Below are positions 24,610-33,515 of a stretch of 64,000 nucleotides of DNA, one piece after another (the first letter of the stretch is position 1; each line of letters opens with the position of its first letter). Below the pieces are notes generated by a model. That model saw only the letters and a program-made list of their open reading frames with translations, was not told the origin of the DNA and did not search any database. The position numbers and the translations under genes are program-made. Source of the DNA: Sanguibacter suarezii NBRC 16159 (lineage in GTDB: Bacteria > Actinomycetota > Actinomycetes > Actinomycetales > Cellulomonadaceae); the NCBI RefSeq assembly GCF_001552735.1, contig NZ_BCRT01000010.1, positions 434,001 to 498,000 of the forward strand. Reading direction: 5' to 3'.

Positions 24610-27200
24610 CCGCGCGCTCCGTCCGCGGTCGCGGCGTCAGTGCCCGCCGTGGTCGCCGTGCCCGCCGTCTCAGCCGGGACGAGGAGAGCCACCGGCAGCA
24701 CGTCCAGCAGGTCAGCCACCGGGCCCAGGCCGCCGGAGACCGGTCGGCCGGTGAGCACGTCCAGCCAGTCGCCCTCGGGCAGGGCTAGGGTGTGCTCGCC
24801 CCACCCGCCCAGCCGCGCCAGCCGCTCCGCGCCGCAGGTGGCCACGGTCACCGCGGCCGGCTCGCCCCCCTCGGTCCGGACGAAGGCCAGCGTGCTGCCC
24901 GACGACGCCGCGAGCGGCCGGTACCCGGCCTCGGGTCCCACGAAGGCTCCGGGGCGGGCGCGCCGCAGGCGCAGCGCCTGGGAGGTCACCCACAGCTTCT
25001 CCTCCGCCAGGTCCCGCGGGCGGGCCCCGTCGTCCAGGCGGGCCAGCGTGGCCGCGAGGTCGCCGGTGTGCACGCGCTGGCGGTTGTCCGGGTCGACGAG
25101 GGTCGGTGCGAGGGTCTCGCTGCCCTGGTAGACGTCGGCGACCCCAGGCATGGTCAGGCGCACGAGCTTTGTGCCCAGGGTGGCTGCGCGCACCGCCGGG
25201 GCGGTGCGCACGGCCCACTCCCGGTACAGGTCCATGCTCACCGGGTCGTCGAGCACCCAGCCCGCGAGCGCGAGCACCGCGTCCTCGTAGTCGGCGTCGG
25301 GGTGGACCCAGGAGGTGTGGGTCTTGGCCTCGCGGACGGCCTTGCGCAGGTACTGCTCCAGGCGCTCGCGGCTGATCGGGCCGTCCGCCGGGGCGGCGGC
25401 GTGCGACCAGGTCCCTGCGATGGTCTGCCACAGCAGGTTCTCGGTGCGGCCGTCGACGGCGACGCTGCGCGAGCGGGCCGAGCGTGCCCGCAGCGCGGTC
25501 ACCAGGTCCGCCCACTCGTCGGCGACCTCGGAGAGCACACCCAGGGTGGCCCGGGTGTCCTCGCTGCGCTTGGTGTCGTGGGTGGACCCGGCGGTCAGCG
25601 CGGCCGGGGTGTGGTTGAGCAGCTGGGAGGAGAAGGCGTGGAAGTCGTCGAGCCCGAGGGCGAAGCGGCTCGGCTCCCCGCCCACCTCGCACAGGGAGGT
25701 CAGGTGGGTCCAGCGGTAGAAGGCCGTGTCCTCCACGCCCTTGGCCATGACCGCCCCGCAGACCTGCTGGAAGCGCACCACGAGCTCGTCGCGGCGGGCC
25801 TCGCGGGTCCGGCCGGCGCTGCCGGCCTCGCGTCCCAGCAGCAGGTCCACGAGCACGTCGAGGGTCTGGGCGCGCTCGGCGTCGAGCCGGGTGCGGGCCC
25901 GGGCCGCCGCGGCGGCCATCGCCTGGAGGGAGTCGCGGGAGGTGACCTCGCCGGGGACCACATAGGCGCGGTACCGCTCGAAGGACACGAGCAGCTCGGT
26001 CAGGCACGCGTGCAGGGCGCGCCAGGTGTGGTCGCGCAGGCGCAGGTCGTCATGGCAGATCTCGGCGGCGAGGTCGGTCAGGCGGTGCACCTCGGCGTAC
26101 AGCGGACCGGCGATCACCTCGCGCTTGGACTCGTCGACCAGGGCCGGCAGACCGTCGCTCTCGTCCCCGGTGACCCGGTGCATGACGCTCGCCAGACGAG
26201 CCTCACCGGCCGGGTCGACGAAGGTCGACTGCACCCGCCACAACCCTTCGTAGCCGGTGCTGCCCACCGTGGCCCAGTCCCTGGGCAGCTCCTCGTCGCC
26301 GGCGAGGATCTTCTCCACGACGAGCCACGCCCCGCCGGTCCGCTCGTTCAGCCGCGCCAGGTACCCGGCCGGGTCCGCCAGCCCGTCCGGGTGGTCGATG
26401 CGCAGCCCGTCGACCACGCCCGTGCGCACCAGCTCGAGGATGAGGCCGTGCGTCTGGTCGAACACCTCTTCGTCCTCGACGCGGATCGCCACGAGCGTGC
26501 CCACGTCGAAGAACCGGCGGTAGTTGAGCTCCTCGTCACCGACCCGCCAGTGCGCGAGGCGGTAGTGCTGACGGTCGACGAGCTCGACCATCGGCAGAGA
26601 CTCGGTGCCCTCACGGACCGGGAAGACATGATCGTAGTAGCGCAGCACGAGGGTGGGTCCGCTGCCAGGCACGTCCAGCGTCTCCAGGGACAGCTCGCCC
26701 GCGGCCAGCACGTCGCCGATGCGTGAGCCGAGCACCGGCATGAGCACCGCTCCGTCGTCGGCGGAGAGGTCCATGTCGAACCACCGGGCGTAGGGCGAGG
26801 CCGCGCCGTGGGCCAGGACCGACCACAGCGCACCGTTGTGCCACAGCGGGGTGGGGACGGCCATGTGGTTGGGCACGATGTCCAGCACCAGGCCCATCCC
26901 GGCCGCGCGGGCGCTCGCGGACAGCCGCTCCAGCCCGGCCCGCCCACCCAGCTCCGCGCTGACCGTGGTGTGGTCGACGACGTCGTAGCCGTGGGTGGAT
27001 CCCGGCGCCGCCGTGAGCACGGGAGACAGGTACAGATGGGTCACCCCGAGCGAGGCGTAGTAGTCCAGGTGCTCCCGCACGTCGTCGAAGGTGAGGTCGG
27101 CGCCGAGCTGGAGGCGGTAGGTGGAGATCGGGAGCGGGTGCCCGGGCGCCGGGAACCGGCGGTCCACGGCGCGCTCGCCGGCAGGTCCGTGCTCGATCAT
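24606..27200 (-). CDS. treY: Malto-oligosyltrehalose synthase
   Basis: An 864-residue enzyme that turns the reducing-end glucose of maltodextrins into a trehalose unit (GH13). The N-terminal STYRLQLGADLTFDDVREHL and GVTHLYLSPVLTAAPGSTHGYDV, nucleophile GLRIDHPDGLADP, acid/base WLVVEKILAGDEELP, and the AGSTHDTKRSEDTRA motif are diagnostic. ATG 27200 has GGAAGG upstream and lies 5 bp after the glgX stop. A longer in-frame reading upstream overlaps glgX and is not supported. Confidence 0.96.
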   Translation of the reverse strand: MIEHGPAGERAVDRRFPAPGHPLPISTYRLQLGADLTFDDVREHLDYYASLGVTHLYLSPVLTAAPGSTHGYDVVDHTTVSAELGGRAGLERLSASARAAGMGLVLDIVPNHMAVPTPLWHNGALWSVLAHGAASPYARWFDMDLSADDGAVLMPVLGSRIGDVLAAGELSLETLDVPGSGPTLVLRYYDHVFPVREGTESLPMVELVDRQHYRLAHWRVGDEELNYRRFFDVGTLVAIRVEDEEVFDQTHGLILELVRTGVVDGLRIDHPDGLADPAGYLARLNERTGGAWLVVEKILAGDEELPRDWATVGSTGYEGLWRVQSTFVDPAGEARLASVMHRVTGDESDGLPALVDESKREVIAGPLYAEVHRLTDLAAEICHDDLRLRDHTWRALHACLTELLVSFERYRAYVVPGEVTSRDSLQAMAAAAARARTRLDAERAQTLDVLVDLLLGREAGSAGRTREARRDELVVRFQQVCGAVMAKGVEDTAFYRWTHLTSLCEVGGEPSRFALGLDDFHAFSSQLLNHTPAALTAGSTHDTKRSEDTRATLGVLSEVADEWADLVTALRARSARSRSVAVDGRTENLLWQTIAGTWSHAAAPADGPISRERLEQYLRKAVREAKTHTSWVHPDADYEDAVLALAGWVLDDPVSMDLYREWAVRTAPAVRAATLGTKLVRLTMPGVADVYQGSETLAPTLVDPDNRQRVHTGDLAATLARLDDGARPRDLAEEKLWVTSQALRLRRARPGAFVGPEAGYRPLAASSGSTLAFVRTEGGEPAAVTVATCGAERLARLGGWGEHTLALPEGDWLDVLTGRPVSGGLGPVADLLDVLPVALLVPAETAGTATTAGTDAATADGARG

Positions 27201-27205
27201 GACGG

Positions 27206-29440
27206 TCAGCCTTCCAGCGGGGGCCGGGTGAGAAGCACCATGCTGCGCGCCGCCACCATCCGGGTGCTGCCGGCCGCCAGCGGCGTCGCGGCAGGCTGGC
27301 GCATGTCGATCCGGCCCGACGTCGAGTGCTGACCGGCCACCGGTGCGGCGACCATCCCGGTGACCGGCTCCGCCGCGACGGCTGAGGCGAGCACGGCCGC
27401 AGCGGTCGCCTCTTCCCCGGGCTGGGCCGTGTCGAAGACCACTGACCACGACTCCCCGAACTGCGCGTCCGGGAGGGTGAACTCGAGCTCGTCGTCGTGG
27501 GCGTTGAACAGCACGAGGAAGCTGTCGTCGACGACGCGCTCGCCGCGCTGGTCGGGCTCGGCGATGGCCTCTCCGTTGAGGAACACGGCGACGGAGCGCG
27601 CGAAGCCTTGGTCCCAGTCCTCGTCCCGCATGTGCTCGCCGTCGACGTTGAGCCACGCGATGTCGCCGAGGGCGTCGTCAGACCAGTCGTGGTCCCCGGA
27701 GAAGAACCGGCGACGGCGCAGCACCGGGTGGCGCAGACGCAGGTGCACGAGGTGCTGGGTGAAGCTCAGGATGTCACGCTTGCTGTCGTCGAGGTCCCAG
27801 TCCACCCAGGAGAGCTCGTTGTCCTGACAGTAGACGTTGTTATTGCCCTGCTGGGTGCGGCCCAACTCGTCGCCGTGGGCGATCATCGGCACCCCCTGCG
27901 ACAGCAGCAGGGTCGCGAGGATGTTGCGCTGCTGGCGGGCGCGCAGAGCGAGGATCTCCGGGTCGTCCGTGGGACCTTCGACGCCGCAGTTCCAGGACCG
28001 GTTGTGGCTCTCGCCGTCGTTGTTGCCCTCGCCGTTGGCCTCGTTGTGCTTCTCGTTGTAGCTGACGAGGTCGGCCAGGGTGAAGCCGTCGTGAGCGATG
28101 ACGAAGTTCACCGAGGAGATCGGCTTGCGGCCGGTGTGCTCGTAGAGGTCGGAGGACCCGGTGATGCGGCTCGCGAACTCCGCCAGCGTCGCCGGCTCAC
28201 CCCGCCAGTAGTCGCGCACCGTGTCGCGGTACTTCCCGTTCCACTCGCTCCACATGGAGGGGAACCCGCCCACCTGGTAGCCGCCGTCGCCCAGGTCCCA
28301 CGGCTCGGCGATGAGCTTGACCTGGCTGACGATCGGGTCCTGGTGGACGAGGTCGAAGAAGGCAGAGAGCCGGTCGACCTCGTGGAACTGGCGGGCCAGG
28401 GTCGAGGCGAGGTCGAAGCGGAAACCGTCCACGTGCATCTCGGTCACCCAGTACCGCAGGGAGTCCATGATGAGCTGGAGCACGTGCGGGTGGCGCATGA
28501 GCAGGGAGTTGCCGGTGCCGGTCGTGTCGAAGTAGTGCTCGGGGGCGTCGTCGACCAGGCGGTAGTAGGCCTGGTTGTCGATGCCACGGAAGCTCAGCGT
28601 CGGGCCCAGGTGGTTGCCCTCGGCGGTGTGGTTGTAGACGACGTCGAGGATGACCTCGATGTTCGCCTCGTGCAGCGCCTTGACCAGGGTCTTGAACTCC
28701 TGGACCTGCTGGCCGGTGCTGCCGGAGGAGGAGTAGCGGTTGTGCGGGGCGAAGAAGCCGATGGTGTTGTAGCCCCAGTAGTTGGACAGCCCCTTCTCCA
28801 CGAGGGTGGAGTCGTTGACGAACTGGTGGACCGGCATGAGCTCGACGGCGGTCACCCCGAGCTCGGTCAGGTGGGCGATGACGGCGGGGTGCGCCATCCC
28901 TGCGTAGGTGCCGCGCAGCTCCTCCGGGACGGCAGGGTGCAGCTCGGTCATGCCTCGCACGTGCGCCTCGTAGATGACGCTCTCGTGGTACTCGTGGGTC
29001 GGGGGACGGTCATGGCCCCAGTCGAAGAAGGGGTTGATGACCACGGACTTCATGGTGTGCGCGGCGGAGTCCTCGTCGTTGCGCGTGTCCGGGTCACCGA
29101 AGGTGTAGGAGAACAGGCTCTGGTCCCCGTCGACGTCGCCGTCGATCGCCTTGGCGTAGGGGTCGAGCAAGAGCTTGGAGGGGTTGCACCGCAGGCCACG
29201 GGAGGGGTCGTAGGGCCCGTGCACCCGGAAGCCGTAGCGCTGGCCCGGCTGGACCGAGGGCAGGTAGGCGTGCCAGACGAAAGAGTCGACCTCGTGAAGC
29301 TCGATCGCGGTCTCGGTGCCGTCGTCCTCGAACAGGCACAGGTCGATGCGCTCAGCCACCTCGGAGAAGATGGCGAAGTTCGTGCCGCTCCCGTCGAAGG
29401 TGGCGCCAAGGGGGTAAGGGTGTCCAGGCCAGATCTGCAT
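27206..29440 (-). CDS. glgX: Glycogen debranching enzyme GlgX/TreX
   Basis: A 744-residue GH13_11 isoamylase-type enzyme. N-terminal CBM48 is followed by the catalytic barrel: VILDVVYNHTAEGNHLGP, nucleophile VDGFRFDLASTLARQ, acid/base VKLIAEPWDLGDGGY, and VNFVIAHDGFTLADLVSYN. It removes branches from glycogen so that TreY and TreZ can act, which fits its place as first gene of a glgX-treY-treZ operon that makes trehalose from glycogen as an osmo- and desiccation protectant. Confidence 0.96.
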   Translation of the reverse strand: MQIWPGHPYPLGATFDGSGTNFAIFSEVAERIDLCLFEDDGTETAIELHEVDSFVWHAYLPSVQPGQRYGFRVHGPYDPSRGLRCNPSKLLLDPYAKAIDGDVDGDQSLFSYTFGDPDTRNDEDSAAHTMKSVVINPFFDWGHDRPPTHEYHESVIYEAHVRGMTELHPAVPEELRGTYAGMAHPAVIAHLTELGVTAVELMPVHQFVNDSTLVEKGLSNYWGYNTIGFFAPHNRYSSSGSTGQQVQEFKTLVKALHEANIEVILDVVYNHTAEGNHLGPTLSFRGIDNQAYYRLVDDAPEHYFDTTGTGNSLLMRHPHVLQLIMDSLRYWVTEMHVDGFRFDLASTLARQFHEVDRLSAFFDLVHQDPIVSQVKLIAEPWDLGDGGYQVGGFPSMWSEWNGKYRDTVRDYWRGEPATLAEFASRITGSSDLYEHTGRKPISSVNFVIAHDGFTLADLVSYNEKHNEANGEGNNDGESHNRSWNCGVEGPTDDPEILALRARQQRNILATLLLSQGVPMIAHGDELGRTQQGNNNVYCQDNELSWVDWDLDDSKRDILSFTQHLVHLRLRHPVLRRRRFFSGDHDWSDDALGDIAWLNVDGEHMRDEDWDQGFARSVAVFLNGEAIAEPDQRGERVVDDSFLVLFNAHDDELEFTLPDAQFGESWSVVFDTAQPGEEATAAAVLASAVAAEPVTGMVAAPVAGQHSTSGRIDMRQPAATPLAAGSTRMVAARSMVLLTRPPLEG

Positions 29441-29620
29441 GGAGACAGACTGCCCTACGAACGTCTGATCGTCCTGTGCTCTGGCCAGGTGTTGCGAGAG
29501 TCACGCCGCAAAACGCCCTGATCTGCACCGACGGTCCAAAACGAATCGCCGGGCGGTGCCTTTGCTGGACCCGGCGCGCCCGTTCCGGCGCTGGCAGGCG
29601 GAGCGGCGGCCCCGCTGCCG

Positions 29621-29626
29621 TAGCCT
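29621..29626 (+). promoter_or_regulatory. Putative -10 box (TAGCCT) upstream of the SulP gene
   Basis: TAGCCT lies 9 nt before GTG 29636, a little farther than in the other leaderless candidates, so support is weaker. Confidence 0.25.
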
Positions 29627-29635
29627 GTTGACTTC

Positions 29636-31120
29636 GTGACAGCTGTGACCCCTCCCGCGACCGTCCGGGCTGCCCTGCGCAGCCCTCGGCTGCTGCGCAC
29701 CGAGGTGCTCGGTGGCCTCGTCGTCGCCCTCGCGCTCATCCCCGAGGCGCTCGCCTTCTCTGTCATCGCCGGCGTCGACCCGCGGGTGGGCATCTTCGCC
29801 GCCTTCACCATGGCGGTGTCCATCGCCTTCCTCGGCGGCCGCCCGGCGATGATCTCCGCGGCGACCGGAGCGGTGGCCCTGGTCATCGCCCCGCTCATGG
29901 CCTCCCACGGGCTGGACTACCTCATCGCCTGCGTCATCCTCGCCGGCCTCATCCAGGTGGCGCTCGCGGTGTGCGGTGTGGCGCGGCTGCTGCGGTTCAT
30001 CCCTCGCTCGGTCATGGTCGGCTTCGTCAACGGCCTGGCGATCCTCGTCCTCATCGCCCAGCTGCCCGAGCTCATCGACGTGCCGTGGGTGGTGTACCCG
30101 CTGGTGGCGACGGGCCTGGCGATCATCGTGTGGCTCCCGCGCCTGACCACCCTCGTCCCCGGCCCCCTGGTGGCCATCGTCGTGGTGACCGCGGCCGTGG
30201 TGGTCTCTGGGGTCACGGTGCCCACCGTCGGCGACAAGGGCGCGCTGCCTGACTCCCTGCCCACGCTGTTCCTGCCCGACGTTCCGCTCACCCTGGAGAC
30301 GCTGCAGATCATCGCCCCCTACGCGCTGGCGATGGCCGTCGTCGGGCTGCTGGAGTCCTTGCTCACCGCCAAGCTCGTCGACGACGTCACCGACAGCGGC
30401 TCGAACAAGACCCGCGAGGCCTGGGGTCAGGGCGCGGCCAACGTCATCACCGGCTTCCTCGGCGGGATGGGCGGCTGCGCGATGATCGGCCAGACGATGG
30501 TCAACGTGAAGATCGCCGGTGCGCGGACGCGGCTGTCCACCTTCCTCGCCGGCGTCTTCCTGCTCGGCCTCGTCGTGGGACTGGGCGACCTCGTCGGCCT
30601 CATCCCCATGGCGGCCCTCGTCGCAGTGATGATCATGGTGTGCGTGGCCACCTTCGACTGGCACTCCATCCGACCCTCGACCCTGCGCCGGATGCCCAAG
30701 AGCGAGACGACCGTCATGATCGTCACCGTCGCCCTCGTGGTGGCCACCCACAACCTCGCGATCGGCGTGGTCGCCGGGGTGCTCACCGCGGCCATCCTCT
30801 TCGCCCGCCGGGTGGCGCACGTCGTCGAGGTCCGCCGCACCCTGTCCGGGGACGGCACGTCGGTGCGCTACGAGGTGCTCGGTGAGCTGTTCTTCGCCTC
30901 GAGCAACGACCTGTTCAGCCAGTTCGACTACGCCGGCGACCCCGAGACGGTGGTCATCGACCTCACCGGGGCGCACGTGTGGGACGCCTCGAGCGTGGCC
31001 GCGCTCGACGCGGTCGAGACCAAGTACGCCCGGCACGGCGCCACCACGTCGATCATCGGCTTCGACCCGGTCAGCGCGCAGATGCACGCGCGCCTGGCGG
31101 GCCACCTCAGCGCCGACTGA
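29636..31120 (+). CDS. SulP/SLC26-family anion transporter with STAS domain
   Basis: A 494-residue integral membrane protein of the sulfate-permease family. The core has 10 or more hydrophobic segments with the family motif GLVVALALIPEALAFSVIAG and GFLGGMGGCAMIGQTMVNVK. The C-terminal STAS domain (about 400-494) has VVIDLTGAHVWDASSVAALDAV. Substrates range from sulfate to bicarbonate, chloride and dicarboxylates, and the sequence does not settle it. The start GTG 29636 lacks a Shine-Dalgarno. Confidence 0.92.
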   Translation: MTAVTPPATVRAALRSPRLLRTEVLGGLVVALALIPEALAFSVIAGVDPRVGIFAAFTMAVSIAFLGGRPAMISAATGAVALVIAPLMASHGLDYLIACVILAGLIQVALAVCGVARLLRFIPRSVMVGFVNGLAILVLIAQLPELIDVPWVVYPLVATGLAIIVWLPRLTTLVPGPLVAIVVVTAAVVVSGVTVPTVGDKGALPDSLPTLFLPDVPLTLETLQIIAPYALAMAVVGLLESLLTAKLVDDVTDSGSNKTREAWGQGAANVITGFLGGMGGCAMIGQTMVNVKIAGARTRLSTFLAGVFLLGLVVGLGDLVGLIPMAALVAVMIMVCVATFDWHSIRPSTLRRMPKSETTVMIVTVALVVATHNLAIGVVAGVLTAAILFARRVAHVVEVRRTLSGDGTSVRYEVLGELFFASSNDLFSQFDYAGDPETVVIDLTGAHVWDASSVAALDAVETKYARHGATTSIIGFDPVSAQMHARLAGHLSAD

Positions 31121-31189
31121 ACCTGCAGGTCACCGCGCCGCGGGCGGGCTTGCTCTGGCGGTGACGGCCAGAATTTGGTGTCATGAGGC

Positions 31190-31420
31190 ATGACCACAAA
31201 CACCCCGCAGCCCGACGCCGCCACCCCGCGTCGGGGAGCCACCCCGGTCCCTGACTCCTTCGACGCCCGCTACCACGACGCTGACCAGCCCGGCATGGGA
31301 GACGTCCTGTCCGGAGGGGACGCGAGCCGCGCCCCGAAGTCCCTGCGCGACCCTGAGCGCAAGCCCAGCGGCGACGCGATCCTCGCCGGCCACGACTGGG
31401 ACGCCCCCGAGGAGATCTGA
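31190..31420 (+). CDS. Small acidic hypothetical protein (76 aa)
   Basis: A 76-residue hydrophilic, probably disordered protein rich in Asp, Pro and Gly, with GMGDVLSGGDASRAPKSL and a C-terminal HDWDAPEEI. No domain recognised. ATG 31190 has a modest GAGG upstream. It lies between the SulP gene and the glutamate decarboxylase gene, in line with both, and could be a small stress-associated protein, although nothing in the sequence proves it. Confidence 0.5.
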   Translation: MTTNTPQPDAATPRRGATPVPDSFDARYHDADQPGMGDVLSGGDASRAPKSLRDPERKPSGDAILAGHDWDAPEEI

Positions 31421-31503
31421 AACCGTTCACCTGAGCCCGGTACGGAGCCCGGTCATCTGCGACAGGTGACGACCAGGCCGTCGCGTGACGCGACGATCGA
31501 TGG

Positions 31504-32904
31504 ATGGCCCTCCACGAACGTGACGCGATCCGCGACGAGATGAACGCCCCGCTGTTCGGCAGCGGTGCCCTGCGGGGCAAGGTGCCCAAGTACGCCTTCC
31601 CGCCGACCGAGGCCCCGGCCGACGACGCCTTCCAGCTGGTCTCTGACGAGCTCATGCTCGACGGCAACAGCCGGCAGAACCTCGCGACCTTCTGCCAGAC
31701 CTGGGAGGAACCCCAGGTGCACAGGCTCATGGACCTCTCGATCGACAAGAACATGATCGACCAGGACGAGTACCCCCAGACCGCGGAGATCGAGCGGCGC
31801 TGCGTGCACATGGTCGCCGACCTGTGGAACGCACCCGAGGCAGGAAACCCCGTCGGCACGTCCGCAGTGGGCTCCTCCGAGGCCTGCATGCTCGCCGGGA
31901 TGGCGGCGCTGCACCGGTGGCGAACGCGGCAGGAGGCAGCCGGGCGACCGACCGCGCACCCCAACATGGTGTGCGGCCCGGTGCAGGTGGTCTGGCACAA
32001 ATTCGCCCGGTACTGGGACGTGGAGATCCGGGAGGTCCCCATGGCGCCAGGGTCCTACGCCATGACGGCGGAGCAGATGCTCGACCGGGTCGACGAGAAC
32101 ACCATCGTCGTGGTGCCCACCCTCGGGGTGACCTACACCGGTGCCTACGAGCCGGTCGCCGAGCTCGCACGGGCGCTGGACACCTTGCAGACGGACACCG
32201 GGCTGGACGTGGACATCCACGTCGACGCGGCCAGCGGCGGGTTCGTGGCCCCCTTCTGCACCCCCGACCTCGTCTGGGACTTCCGCCTGGAACGGGTGAA
32301 GTCGATCAGCGCCTCCGGGCACAAGTTCGGCCTCGCGCCGCTCGGGGCGGGCTGGGTCGTCTGGCGCGACAGCACCGACCTGCCGGCTGAGCTCGTCTTC
32401 CACGTGAGCTACCTGGGCGGGGACATGCCGGTCTTCCAGATCAACTTCTCGCGCTCGGCCGGACCGGTGATCTCCCAGTACTACGACTTCATCCGGCTGG
32501 GCCGGGAGGGCTACCGCGCCATCCACAGCTCCTGCTACGACAGCGGCCGGCTGCTCGCCCAGGCGATCCCCACCCTCGGTCCCTTCGAGATCGTCTTCGG
32601 GGCCGATCCCCAGACCGGCATCCCCGCGGTCACCTGGCGCATCCGTGAGGGCGAGGACCCGGGATACACCCTCTACGACCTCGCCGACCGGGTCCGCATG
32701 CGCGGCTGGCAGGTCCCGGCCTACCCGCTCACCGGCGCGGCCTCGCACATCGCGGTGCAGCGGGTGCTCATCCGTCAGGGGGTGAGCGGCGACCTGGTCA
32801 CCGCCCTCGTCGACGACCTCCGCGCTGCCGTGGACCACCTCCACCGCCACCCGGTCACCGTGCCGCTGACCCCGGCGGAGGCGAGCGGCTTCAGCCACCT
32901 CTGA
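31504..32904 (+). CDS. gadB: Glutamate decarboxylase
   Basis: PLP-dependent enzyme converting L-glutamate to GABA and CO2 with proton consumption. The 466 residues equal the E. coli enzyme's length. The PLP lysine is K274 in SASGHKFGLAPLG; IDKNMIDQDEYPQTAEIE and VGTSAVGSSEACMLAG are the substrate and PLP-phosphate segments. The C-terminus ends SGFSHL, so a His occupies position 465, where E. coli GadB has its pH-gating His465. Acid-regulated activity is therefore likely. No GadC antiporter is present in the window. No good ribosome binding site is visible. Confidence 0.95.
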   Translation: MALHERDAIRDEMNAPLFGSGALRGKVPKYAFPPTEAPADDAFQLVSDELMLDGNSRQNLATFCQTWEEPQVHRLMDLSIDKNMIDQDEYPQTAEIERRCVHMVADLWNAPEAGNPVGTSAVGSSEACMLAGMAALHRWRTRQEAAGRPTAHPNMVCGPVQVVWHKFARYWDVEIREVPMAPGSYAMTAEQMLDRVDENTIVVVPTLGVTYTGAYEPVAELARALDTLQTDTGLDVDIHVDAASGGFVAPFCTPDLVWDFRLERVKSISASGHKFGLAPLGAGWVVWRDSTDLPAELVFHVSYLGGDMPVFQINFSRSAGPVISQYYDFIRLGREGYRAIHSSCYDSGRLLAQAIPTLGPFEIVFGADPQTGIPAVTWRIREGEDPGYTLYDLADRVRMRGWQVPAYPLTGAASHIAVQRVLIRQGVSGDLVTALVDDLRAAVDHLHRHPVTVPLTPAEASGFSHL

Positions 32905-32937
32905 CCCGTCCGGCACGGCCAGCGGCAGACGGGGAAT

Positions 32938-32956
32938 CTCACCTGGAACTGGTGAG
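32938..32956. repeat. Inverted repeat upstream of the DUF1269 gene
   Basis: CTCACC, 7-nt spacer, GGTGAG, about 70 bp before the DUF1269 start. The arm size and spacing suit a dimeric regulator such as a GntR- or TetR-type protein. Unconfirmed. Confidence 0.4.
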
Positions 32957-33026
32957 GTCAGGGTCCCCACCGTGGGGCACCGTGGAGGCCACAGCGTCGC
33001 CGACGCCCTACACACGGAGGTCCACC

Positions 33027-33515
33027 ATGTCAGAGCTCATCGTGATCGGTTACGACGACCAGGCAGTCGCCACGCAGGCCTACGAGCAGGTCCTCGCGCT
33101 GCAGAAGGACTATGTGGTCCAGCTCAACGGCCTGGCCATCGTGGAGGTCGACACGGAGGGCAAGAGCCACGTGCACACCCCGACCAAGATCGTCGGCGTC
33201 TCGGCTGCCTCCGGTGCGCTGTGGGGGATGATCATCGGTCTGCTCTTCCTCGTGCCCTTCGTCGGCCTGGCGCTGGGCGGCGCTCTCGGTGCGCTCATGG
33301 GCGCCATGGGGAAGTCAGGAATCGACTCCGAGTTCCGGTCCCAGGTCCAAGAGATGCTCAAGCCCGGAAGCTCGGCCGTCGTGGTCATGGCCTCCAAGAT
33401 CACCGAGGACAAGTTCGCCGACGCGATGAAGCAGTTCGGCGGCACCCTGCTCAAGACGTCCCTGTCGGAGGAGGACGAGCGTGAGCTCGCCCACGACCTG
33501 ACCGAGGGCGCGTGA
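33027..33515 (+). CDS. DUF1269-family membrane-associated protein
   Basis: A 162-residue protein starting with SELIVIGYDDQAVATQAYEQ, the DUF1269 opening. A glycine-rich hydrophobic hairpin (LWGMIIGLLFLVPFVGLALG and GGALGALMGAMGKSGI) resembles the YtxH/GlsB-like glycine zipper of stress proteins. The C-terminal half (SSAVVVMASKITEDKFADAM) is cytoplasmic. The start has GGAGG upstream and is preceded by an inverted repeat. It heads an operon with DUF2252 (4-nt GTGA overlap) and two membrane proteins. Confidence 0.85.
   Translation: MSELIVIGYDDQAVATQAYEQVLALQKDYVVQLNGLAIVEVDTEGKSHVHTPTKIVGVSAASGALWGMIIGLLFLVPFVGLALGGALGALMGAMGKSGIDSEFRSQVQEMLKPGSSAVVVMASKITEDKFADAMKQFGGTLLKTSLSEEDERELAHDLTEGA

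Noticed and set aside
27201..27656. N-terminal extension of treY into glgX
   Set aside because: The frame is open but overlaps glgX. The Shine-Dalgarno and the domain start fit ATG 27200.
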